Shown piece by piece: positions 47,592 to 54,855 of a DNA stretch of 64,000 bases. This DNA comes from Deltaproteobacteria bacterium (GTDB lineage: Bacteria > Myxococcota_A > UBA9160 > UBA4427). The notes below the pieces were generated by a model, which saw nothing but the letters and a program-made list of their open reading frames with translations, had not been told where the DNA came from and searched no databases. The stretch covers positions 372,001-436,000 of the forward strand of contig JAJDAN010000089.1 in NCBI GenBank assembly GCA_029261855.1, written 5' to 3'. A program made the position numbers and the translations under genes. The stretch's first letter is position 1; each line of letters starts with the position of its first letter.

Positions 47592-47615
47592 GCCCGACTA
47601 CAGAGCCCGACTACA
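47590..47615. repeat. Tandem 13-bp duplication between ATPase-like and mscS genes
   Basis: GAGCCCGACTACA occurs twice head to tail, immediately after the ATPase-like stop and 7 bp before the mscS ATG. The GAGAG following it may be the ribosome-binding site. It is probably a recent slippage or duplication event that sets the spacing between the two genes. Confidence 0.85.
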
Positions 47616-47622
47616 GAGAGCA

Positions 47623-48468
47623 ATGGAAGAAGCAACCAGCGACATCGTCTCCCAGGTCTTCTCGGCAGGTCGTCTCGCCACGTCGCTGACGCTGGTCGCC
47701 CTCACGTGGATCGCGCTGCGAGCCGCCGAGGCCGTGGTCGGTCGCGTGGCCGCCTACTTGCCCCGGCGACGTCAAGCCCTGAATCGCGTGCTTCCCGTGA
47801 TGCGCATCATGGCTTGGAGCGTGCTCGCGTACGTGATCGTCGCGCGGGTCCTGGCACCGCCGCGCGAGATGTTGCTCGCCGTCGCGGCGTCGGCTGGGCT
47901 CGCGGTGGGCCTGGCCGCCCAGGACCTGGTCAGGAATCTGATTTCGGGATTGCTGATGCTCTTCGAACAAAGCTTCCAGGTCGGTGATGGCATCGTCCAC
48001 GAAGGCGTCCGCGGCGAAGTGGTCGCGATCGGCCTTCGCTCGACCCGGGTGCACACCGCCGACGACCTGGTGATGACGATTCCCAACGGCAAGCTGATGG
48101 AGAGCGCCATCGGGAATGCGACGCGCGGCGCGCTCCGGCGACAGGTTTCCGTCACCTTCGCCCTGCCCGGCCACGTCGATGTCATCGCCGTGAAGCGCCT
48201 CGCGATCGCGGCCGCGCAGAACTCGCCGTACACCTGGCTCTCGGGAAACATCGATGTCTTCGTCGAGGACGAGTTCGATCGTTCCTTCCTGACCCGCTAC
48301 ACGCTGCGGGTGTCCGTGATCGACCTCCGACTCCAGGCCGTTTTCGAGAGCGACCTGGTCGAGCGGATCAAGCGCGAGGTCGTGCGCCGCGGCTGGGTGG
48401 ACGAAGCCCTGGTGCTCTCGTCCCTGGGCGCCGGAGCCGCAGCCCCGCCCCTCCCGGAACCGCACTGA
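47623..48468 (+). CDS. mscS: MscS-family mechanosensitive ion channel
   Basis: A 281-residue small-conductance mechanosensitive channel, which opens under membrane tension to release solutes in hypo-osmotic shock. TM1 is LATSLTLVALTWIALRAAE, TM2 is RIMAWSVLAYVIVARVL, and the pore-lining TM3 is AASAGLAVGLAAQDLVRN, running into LISGLLMLFEQSFQVGDGI, the family signature. The cytoplasmic beta domain follows (VHEGVRGEVVAIGLRSTRV; MTIPNGKLMES). The length matches E. coli MscS (286). It is preceded by an ATPase-like gene, 31 bp away, in an apparent two-gene operon. Confidence 0.94.
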   Translation: MEEATSDIVSQVFSAGRLATSLTLVALTWIALRAAEAVVGRVAAYLPRRRQALNRVLPVMRIMAWSVLAYVIVARVLAPPREMLLAVAASAGLAVGLAAQDLVRNLISGLLMLFEQSFQVGDGIVHEGVRGEVVAIGLRSTRVHTADDLVMTIPNGKLMESAIGNATRGALRRQVSVTFALPGHVDVIAVKRLAIAAAQNSPYTWLSGNIDVFVEDEFDRSFLTRYTLRVSVIDLRLQAVFESDLVERIKREVVRRGWVDEALVLSSLGAGAAAPPLPEPH

Positions 48469-48491
48469 CGTCTACTCGTGTTCCGAAAGCT

Positions 48492-48512
48492 CTTCCGGAG
48501 CCTCTCCGGAAG
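48492..48512. terminator. Hairpin downstream of mscS
   Basis: CTTCCGGAG and CTCCGGAAG form a perfect 9-bp stem around a CCT loop, 23 bp after the mscS stop, between mscS and the convergent frameshifted gene. No T-run follows, so it may act as an attenuating or bidirectional terminator. Confidence 0.55.
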
Positions 48513-48573
48513 CTTCCCCGGACGAGTCGTAGAGGCGCATTCGCAGCGAGATTCCGGGGCTCTTCCTGCTCAC

Positions 48574-48890
48574 TCACGCCCCGATGAGGCGTCCGTGGTT
48601 GTCGTCGGCCGGGAAGGCCCGGATCGTGCCGTCCCAACGCAGCCTGAAGCCTTGCGCGCGCCCCTCCCGCAGCACGAGTTCTGGCATGGCGACGACGCCC
48701 CGCCCCAGCTGCGCGGGGGCACCGCACCCTCGAAGTTGAATGCCAGCAGCACGACGCGCTGGACGTCCACCGACGCCGGCGCGTTGGGCCCCACTCGCGG
48801 CTCGGTCAAGCACCCGAACGATGACCCGACCCCGAGACATGCGAGAGTGAGGGCGGTGAGCCGGAGCGGAAATCCAGATCGCTCGCGCAT
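48574..48890 (-). pseudogene. Frameshifted small lipoprotein or exported-protein gene
   Basis: The first part, from ATG 48890, encodes a plausible lipoprotein: basic MRERSG, hydrophobic LRLTALTLACLGVG, then SSFGC, continuing to VVLLAFNFEG. Beyond about 48720 this frame turns into Cys/Ser/Arg-rich nonsense. The next frame then becomes protein-like (MPELVLREGRAQGFRLRWDG to the stop at 48574). Joining them needs a single-base insertion near 48715-48725, in a GGTGCGGTGCCCCC stretch prone to error. It is either a one-base deletion inactivating the gene or an assembly error. Repaired, it would encode a protein of about 105 residues of unknown function. Confidence 0.5.
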
Positions 48891-48959
48891 CCCGGGATCT
48901 TGCCGCACGGGCGACTTCGGCGCGCCCCACGTTTGAGGCACGGGGAAAGCCCGACTGGA

Positions 48960-50357
48960 CTAGAAGACGCGGAAGCGGCGCTGGACGTGCCGCTGGCGGA
49001 TCGCGATCTGCTCACGGCGCTGTTCCGCCGAGACCGCGCGGGTGCCTTCGGGCAGGTGTTTGCGGATCTCGTCGAAGGGGACCCGGGTCGCCGAGATACT
49101 CGGCCAGTCCTCGCTCGGCGGGGTTTCACTGTAGGCCCAGCGCGGCGTCAGGAAACCTTCTGCGTGACCCGATGTGTCGAGCCAGTTGGGCACGCCCGGG
49201 TCGCGGTGCGAGACCACCAGGCGGATGACGCCGTCGGGGTCGACCTCGCTCTGGGCGCCGTTGAGACTCCCGACCCGGTGCGCGTACTCCATGGATTCGC
49301 CCCACAGATTGCCGAGCTGGAAGCCCACGTACTGGGGCCTCGTGGGAATGTGGTTCTCGACGATGAGCGCCTCATCGGGCGCCAGCTCGAAGACGCCGCC
49401 CGCGTAGAGGTTCGTCGACATACCGCCGCCGGTCGCGCCGGACGCCGCATTGATCGTGTTGAAGGCGTTGCGCGGGAACTCGACGCCCGGGATCCCCCCC
49501 TCGCGATGCCCGTAGGTCCCCATGAGGATGGTCCAGAATGCATTCCAGAAGTGCATCTGTCCGCGCACCAGCTCACCGCAGCGTCGCAGCTCGGCGGCGG
49601 CCTGCTCGGGGCCGTAGGGCGGGGCCGCCCGACCCTCGGCCCCCAGCTGCTCGATCTCGAGATGGATCGCTTCCTCGCGTTCCCAGTCGTTGAATAGCTG
49701 CCGACCACTCACGTAGTTGGCGTGACGCTCGGGGCCCATGTCCGGATCGGTCGGGTGGGGCTTGCCGACGACCTTCCGGGTCGAGATGAAGTTCCCGGTG
49801 TGGCCGGCGGGCCGTTCGGGTGCGAGCAGGATCTCGAAGCGTCCGTCTTCGTCGACCTGGATGCTGCTCGAATCGAGGCGCCCGGTCTGGGTCTTGAGCC
49901 CCGGCGTCAGCTCGCGCAGGTCGCCCGAATCGCCGGCCAGCACACCCGCGCTGGTCTCGAAGATGAGATAGTGGGGCGCCAGGCGACCCGATGCGGCCGG
50001 TTCTTCGCCGCGCCACACCCGGTGATCCCCCACCTCGCCCCGGACGCGGTAGCAGGCGCTGCCGTCGATTGGGGCGAAGAAGTAGATGGCGTCGGCGTTG
50101 TCGATGGTCGCGCGGTTCACCACCGAGAGGGCGTTGCGGAACGACGGGCGATCGGGGTCCTCGTGGAAGGCGCGTTCCACCGCGCTGTGCACGAAGCCCA
50201 TCAGGTAGCGATAGCCCTCGGCCAGGTTCCGGTCCGAGGAGGGCGGCGGCATCAAGCCGGGCTGATCGATGGCGTCCCGTGCCTGTTGCAGGCTCTCGAT
50301 GAGATCGTCCCATGCGGCGCGCAGGTCCTTCTGCGAGTCCGTACCCTCTCCTGCCAT
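48960..50357 (-). CDS. DUF1214 domain-containing protein
   Basis: A 465-residue protein of the DUF1254/DUF1214 type. The C-terminal third carries the DUF1214 hallmark (VGFQLGNLWG; VPNWLDTSGHAEGFLTPRW). The N-terminal part (residues 1-110) includes LAEGYRYLMGFVHSAVERAF. There is no signal peptide. Homologues are widespread near steroid and sulfotransferase genes but have no agreed activity. ATG 50357 overlaps the stop of the sulfotransferase gene by one base (TGATG), and an SDR precedes that, so three genes are read as one unit. The true start is not the longer frame running into the sulfotransferase gene. Confidence 0.88.
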   Translation of the reverse strand: MAGEGTDSQKDLRAAWDDLIESLQQARDAIDQPGLMPPPSSDRNLAEGYRYLMGFVHSAVERAFHEDPDRPSFRNALSVVNRATIDNADAIYFFAPIDGSACYRVRGEVGDHRVWRGEEPAASGRLAPHYLIFETSAGVLAGDSGDLRELTPGLKTQTGRLDSSSIQVDEDGRFEILLAPERPAGHTGNFISTRKVVGKPHPTDPDMGPERHANYVSGRQLFNDWEREEAIHLEIEQLGAEGRAAPPYGPEQAAAELRRCGELVRGQMHFWNAFWTILMGTYGHREGGIPGVEFPRNAFNTINAASGATGGGMSTNLYAGGVFELAPDEALIVENHIPTRPQYVGFQLGNLWGESMEYAHRVGSLNGAQSEVDPDGVIRLVVSHRDPGVPNWLDTSGHAEGFLTPRWAYSETPPSEDWPSISATRVPFDEIRKHLPEGTRAVSAEQRREQIAIRQRHVQRRFRVF

Positions 50358-51553
50358 CAGGCTTCTCCGTTCCCATCTCGCGGCCCATCCCGCGGCCCAT
50401 CTCGCGGTGGAGGCGAATCGCCGGCGTCCCATTGGAAGCGATCGAACAGGTCTCCCAGTCGCTCGCGGATGACATCTCCCTCGAGTCCGAATTCCTCGAG
50501 GCTGTAGCTGTGACCGGTCTTGTGCTTCTGCTCCCTCTTGCCCTCGCCGGCCAGCTTCTCGCGAAAGGCGTCCGACATGGGCAGCGCGAGGTCCTGGTAG
50601 ACGCGCTCGATGGCGGCGGCGGGGTCCGAGGTGAGGTCCCGGTAATCGACCACCGAGCCGCGCACCTGCGGGTTCGACTCGAGGGTTTCGAGCGGGTGCC
50701 GGTACGAGTGCCAGCTCTGATCGACCAGGACGTCGAGACTGCGCTGCTGACGCGCCTCCTCCCAACCCAGCTGCTTCCATCCGGCGCGCACCAGCTTGAG
50801 CAGGCTGGGGATGGTCTCTCGTGGGTCGCGGACATTGACGATGAACCTGGCATCCGGGAAGGCCTCGACGAGGGAAGCCACGCGGCCCGCCCACAGCGGG
50901 TTCTTCGCCAGGTGGATCTTTTCCGGCCCGTTCAGGTAGAGCTGGCGTCTGACACATTCGCGGTAGAAGTCGTTGTACGCCTTGCGCTTGCGCGGCGGCC
51001 AGTCGTTCATGTGATAGAAGTCGAGGTCGCCCATGTAGGGCATTTTGGTGATCCAGAAACCCGAGGCCATGGCGTAGTAGAGGACGATGTCGTCTTCTTC
51101 CGGCATCGAGAGACCCATCTCGTGCATGTGCCGGTGGGCGCCGTAGCGGCGCTCTTCCCATGCGGCGATGCGCCGAGCCAGGAAGCCACCGAGCACGTCA
51201 CGGTCGAATGCGATTCCGAAGCGGATCAGCTTCTTCTGCAACAACGACGGGAAGTAGCACTCGTAGAGCAGGAACGAGCTGAAGCGGCCCTCGTCCTGGC
51301 TCATGAGCCGGTGAGTCAGCGTGGTGCCGCTGCGCGCATGACCCACCATGAAGACGGGCTCCCGGACATCGACCCTCCAGATGCCCGGAAACAGCACACC
51401 GTCCAGGAAGAAGCAGACCGCGTGGAAGCTCGACACCACGGGTACCCACAGCAGCAGCACCCCGAGATAGTAGAAGCGCGCGGCCGTCGACTTCTCGTTC
51501 CACGCCAACCGGATCATCCGGAAGTAGTTCGCGAAGTCGAAGTAGAAGAACAT
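50357..51553 (-). CDS. PAPS-dependent sulfotransferase family protein
   Basis: A 398-residue sulfotransferase. FMVGHARSGTTLTHRLM (residues about 68-84) is the 5'-phosphosulfate-binding loop, and FIVNVRDPRETIPSLLKL (about 235-252) is the 3'-phosphate-binding segment. The first 55 residues contain a hydrophobic stretch (YYLGVLLLWVPVVSSFHAV) that may anchor it to the membrane. The C-terminus is a short PRDG repeat tail. It would transfer sulfate from PAPS to an alcohol, perhaps a lipid or sterol. It lies between an SDR (3 bp upstream) and the DUF1214 gene (1-base overlap). Confidence 0.88.
   Translation of the reverse strand: MFFYFDFANYFRMIRLAWNEKSTAARFYYLGVLLLWVPVVSSFHAVCFFLDGVLFPGIWRVDVREPVFMVGHARSGTTLTHRLMSQDEGRFSSFLLYECYFPSLLQKKLIRFGIAFDRDVLGGFLARRIAAWEERRYGAHRHMHEMGLSMPEEDDIVLYYAMASGFWITKMPYMGDLDFYHMNDWPPRKRKAYNDFYRECVRRQLYLNGPEKIHLAKNPLWAGRVASLVEAFPDARFIVNVRDPRETIPSLLKLVRAGWKQLGWEEARQQRSLDVLVDQSWHSYRHPLETLESNPQVRGSVVDYRDLTSDPAAAIERVYQDLALPMSDAFREKLAGEGKREQKHKTGHSYSLEEFGLEGDVIRERLGDLFDRFQWDAGDSPPPRDGPRDGPRDGNGEA
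50372..50407 (-). repeat. Three 12-bp repeats encoding a PRDG tail
   Basis: Three tandem copies of CCCATCTCGCGG (one base different in the middle copy) encode the repeated Pro-Arg-Asp-Gly at the end of the sulfotransferase. A 12-bp unit keeps frame, so copy number could vary without disrupting the protein. Confidence 0.8.
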
Positions 51554-51556
51554 GAG

Positions 51557-52408
51557 TCAGGCCGTGGCTTCGGGGTCGGCTTCCAGGAAGGCGTCACCCA
51601 GCACGGTCGTACCGTCCAGACTTCGCACCTGGCGCCCCACCTCGTGCACGATGTTCCGACTGAACACGACGCGACCCACGTGACGGCCACTGCACAGCTC
51701 GACCGCGGCCTCGGCCATCATCTCGACGGGCTCGGCCATGTCCGGGTTCTCGCGGGCGATGTCGCGCACGTAGTCGGCACCCTGGGTCAGCACGATCGAA
51801 ACCGGCGCCATGGCGTTCACGAAGATCCCGTGCTCGGCGACTTCGTGAGCCAGCGCCTCGGTGTAGCGGTCGAGAGCCGCCTTGGTCGCGCCGTAGGGCC
51901 CGATCACCCAGGCGGCGAGCTTCGAATCCCGATACGGCAAGGCAGGCTGGATCGCGCTCGCGCTCGTGATGTTGAGGATCCAACCCGCGCCGCGGGCCTT
52001 CATTGCGGGGATCGCCTGCTGGGCCAGGTCGATGGGGGCATTCAGATTGAGGTCGTACATCCTGCTGCGCTCTTCCGTGCTGCACTGGCTCGGAAGCTTC
52101 ATCGTCGCGGCGGCGGCGTTGTTCACGAGGATGTCGACGGGGCCGAAGCACTCCCCTGCGCGTTGGATGAGGTCCGCTCGGGCGGCCGGGTCCGACAGGT
52201 CGGCGGCAACCGCCGCGGCCTTTCCCCCTGCCGCCTGGATGACCGACACGGCTTGCTCGAGGGTCCCTTGCAGCTTGCCGTGGGCGCCCATTCGCGACGC
52301 GCTGAGTACCACCGACGCGCCCTCGGCCGAGAGACGGCGCGCAATCGCCTTGCCGATACCGCGACTCGCGCCCGTGATGAATGCGACCCGCCCGTCACAG
52401 CTGCCCAC
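51557..52408 (-). CDS. Short-chain dehydrogenase/reductase
   Basis: A 283-residue SDR. The cofactor motif is TGASRGIGKAIA, the NNAAA structural motif is present (VDILVNNAAAATMK), and the catalytic Tyr-x3-Lys is in PYGATKAALDRY with Ser in NITSASAI. GTG 52408 is preceded by GGGAGG and is preferred to longer in-frame starts in the intergenic region. It would oxidise a hydroxyl group or reduce a ketone. The downstream sulfotransferase (3 bp) suggests the two act on a shared alcohol-bearing substrate. Substrate unknown. Confidence 0.9.
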   Translation of the reverse strand: MGSCDGRVAFITGASRGIGKAIARRLSAEGASVVLSASRMGAHGKLQGTLEQAVSVIQAAGGKAAAVAADLSDPAARADLIQRAGECFGPVDILVNNAAAATMKLPSQCSTEERSRMYDLNLNAPIDLAQQAIPAMKARGAGWILNITSASAIQPALPYRDSKLAAWVIGPYGATKAALDRYTEALAHEVAEHGIFVNAMAPVSIVLTQGADYVRDIARENPDMAEPVEMMAEAAVELCSGRHVGRVVFSRNIVHEVGRQVRSLDGTTVLGDAFLEADPEATA

Positions 52409-52560
52409 GCCTGTCCTCCCGTCTTGCCGCGTACCCAGCGAGGCTACCCGAAATCCGTGCGCGGGGATCGCCCGGCCTGAACGCCGTCCAGCGTCGGCGA
52501 AAGCGCAGGAGCCGCCCGCAGCAAGTCGGAAGCGGCGATTCCGGCCGCTAGACTTCGGGA

Positions 52561-53919
52561 ATGCGGTTGTCCGCGGAGCGCCTGGCACGCCCGTTCGTGA
52601 TCTTCGTCGAGCGCTTCTATCCGGACCCCTTCGTCTTCGCGATCCTGCTGACGGGTGTCACCTTCGCACTCGCAATCGGCTTGACCGAGACCCGCGCGAG
52701 CCAGGCGCTCACGATCTGGGGCGAGGGTCTGACCGGCCTGCTCGCCTTCATCACGCAGATTGCGCTCACCCTGCTGTGCGCCCACGCCCTGGCCCACACC
52801 GACGCGATCCGCGCCGGGATCGAATTCGTCGCTCGTTGGCCTCGCAGCGAGCGCCAGGCCTACGCACTGGTGGCCGTCGTCGCGGGCCTGGGGAGCCTGC
52901 TCGCCTGGTCGCTCGGACTCGTCGTCGGGGCACTGATCGCCCTGGGTGTGGCGCGCGCGGGTCGCGACCGGGGACTGCGACTCCACTTCCCACTGCTGGT
53001 CGCCAGCGCCTACGGTGGCTTCGTCGTCTGGCACATGGGCTACTCGAGCTCGGCGGCCCTCTTCGTCGCCACGCCGGGGCATGCCCTCGAGTCGAGCATC
53101 GGCATCATCCCCGTGAGCGAGACCATCTTCGCGCCCTGGAACCTGTTGCTCGCGCTCCTCACGGTGGCCGTCGTAGCGGCGGTGTGTGCGAGCCTCGCAC
53201 CCCGGGACCAGGAGCCGGTCGAGCTCGTCGAAGCGCCTTCGACCGACGGAGGCGCTGCAGCGAACGCCGGGCAGGACGGCTCGAGCTTTGGACGCTGGCT
53301 CGAGAGCCGTCGCTGGATCTCTCTCGCCATGGGCGGCCTGTTGCTCGTCTATCTCGCGACCTGGTTCGCCGCGCGCGGGCTCGAGCTGACGCTCGACGTC
53401 GTCAACTGGTCCTTCCTGGGCGCGGGGCTGGTGCTTGCCCGCTCACCGGTCCACTACGTCGCGCTCGTCCGCGACGCGTCGAAGACCCTCGGCGCCATCG
53501 TGCTGCAGTACCCGTTCTACGCCGGCATCATGGCGTTGATGACGCAGACGGACCTGGTCCACGTGCTGTCGGATGGCTTCGTCGCCATCGCCTCGCCCGC
53601 CACCCTGGGGTTCTGGGCCTTCGTCTCGGGGGGAGTGCTCAACTTCTTCGTTCCCTCCGGCGGCGGACAATGGGCCGTCCAGGGACCCATCTTCATCGAA
53701 GCCGCCCGGGAGCTGGGCGTCGAGGCGCCGGTCGTCGTGATGGGCGTCGCCTACGGAGACCAGTGGACGAATCTCATCCAGCCCTTCTGGACCCTGCCCA
53801 TGTTGGCGATCGTCGGCCTCAACGCGCGCGCGATCATGGGCTACTGCTTCGTGATCCTGCTCGCGACCTTCGTGGTATTCGGCAGCGGGATGCTGTGGGT
53901 CGGTGCCGGTACGGGCTAG
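52561..53919 (+). CDS. Short-chain fatty acid transporter family protein (AtoE-like)
   Basis: A 452-residue integral membrane protein with about ten or more hydrophobic segments (IFVERFYPDPFVFAILLTGV; LLAFITQIALTLLCAHALA; AVVAGLGSLLAWSLGLVVGA). The pattern FVPSGGGQWAVQGP late in the chain is diagnostic of the AtoE/TIGR00366 family, which carries short-chain acids. It is divergent from the SDR operon across 152 bp and overlaps the convergent TauD gene by 4 bp. Import of a short acid for the catabolic genes is a reasonable inference. Confidence 0.9.
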   Translation: MRLSAERLARPFVIFVERFYPDPFVFAILLTGVTFALAIGLTETRASQALTIWGEGLTGLLAFITQIALTLLCAHALAHTDAIRAGIEFVARWPRSERQAYALVAVVAGLGSLLAWSLGLVVGALIALGVARAGRDRGLRLHFPLLVASAYGGFVVWHMGYSSSAALFVATPGHALESSIGIIPVSETIFAPWNLLLALLTVAVVAAVCASLAPRDQEPVELVEAPSTDGGAAANAGQDGSSFGRWLESRRWISLAMGGLLLVYLATWFAARGLELTLDVVNWSFLGAGLVLARSPVHYVALVRDASKTLGAIVLQYPFYAGIMALMTQTDLVHVLSDGFVAIASPATLGFWAFVSGGVLNFFVPSGGGQWAVQGPIFIEAARELGVEAPVVVMGVAYGDQWTNLIQPFWTLPMLAIVGLNARAIMGYCFVILLATFVVFGSGMLWVGAGTG

Positions 53920-54782
53920 AACGGGACGTCGCCCTTCACCGTCACGCGGTTCATCTCTCGTCGCTGGCCCGCGTAGTCGTTGAGCGCATAGTGCTGCACG
54001 CAACGGTTGTCCCACACCGCGAGCGAACCGGGACGCCAGCTGAAGCGGGTCGTGAAGTGATGCTGGGTCGCGTGCTCCGCCAGGAAGCTCATCAGCGGCT
54101 CGCTTTCGCTGATGCGCATGTTCTCGAAGCGTTCGACGTGGGGCGCGTCGAGGAACAGCGCCTTGCGACCGGTCTCCGGGTGGGTCCGCACGACGGGATG
54201 TAGATGCCGGGCCTGTTCCCGGTCCGAATCCTTCTGCTTGGCCATGGGATGGTCGGCGTTCTGATAGAGACCCTCGGCACCATGCACCTTGGCCGCCGTG
54301 AAGACCCCGCGCAGGCCGTCGAGCATCTGCTTCATACCGTCCGACAGCGCCTCGTAGGCGGCGATCATGTTCGCGAACAGCGTGTCCCCACCCCGCGCAG
54401 GAACCTGGATGCCGTAGAGCAAGGTCGCCTTCACAGGGCGCGCCTGGTACGACATGTCGGAATGCCACCCGCCGCCGAAGTTCATGCGGGTGTCCTTCTC
54501 CTTGATGATGGGGATGACGTGGGGGAAGTCCGGTAGCGGCTGGATGAACGGGTAGACGTCGAGCTCGCCGAAGCGCGACGCGAAGGCCGTCTGATCGGCG
54601 GGGCTCAGCGACTGGTCGCGAAAGAACAGCACCTGGTTCGCCAACCACGCGTCGTAGATTTCTTCGAAGGTCGCGTCGTCGAGCCGCGCGAGATCGACGC
54701 CCTGGATTTCCGCCCCGAGCGCGCCGCTCGCAGGCTCGACCTGGATCCGCGAATAAGCCACCGAGGGGTTCGCCTGCGCCAT
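53916..54782 (-). CDS. TauD/TfdA-family alpha-ketoglutarate-dependent dioxygenase
   Basis: A 288-residue Fe(II)/2-oxoglutarate dioxygenase, the third paralogue in the window. The ligands are H107 and D109 in GGWHSDMSY and H264 in WDNRCVQHYA, with Arg in QRREMNRVTV. ATG 54782 is chosen because the 71 codons upstream in the same frame fall in the promoter region of the divergent YfhO-like gene. A closing KGDVPF is typical. It lies convergent to the fatty acid transporter. Its sequence is closer to taurine/alkylsulfatase-type members than the other two by its loop lengths, but substrate is not assigned. Confidence 0.9.
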   Translation of the reverse strand: MAQANPSVAYSRIQVEPASGALGAEIQGVDLARLDDATFEEIYDAWLANQVLFFRDQSLSPADQTAFASRFGELDVYPFIQPLPDFPHVIPIIKEKDTRMNFGGGWHSDMSYQARPVKATLLYGIQVPARGGDTLFANMIAAYEALSDGMKQMLDGLRGVFTAAKVHGAEGLYQNADHPMAKQKDSDREQARHLHPVVRTHPETGRKALFLDAPHVERFENMRISESEPLMSFLAEHATQHHFTTRFSWRPGSLAVWDNRCVQHYALNDYAGQRREMNRVTVKGDVPF

Positions 54783-54855
54783 CCGGCGAGTGTAGCGCTG
54801 GGGCGGACGTGCGATCCATCGGTCGCCCTGTCTGCAACCCCTTGGAAATGCAAAG

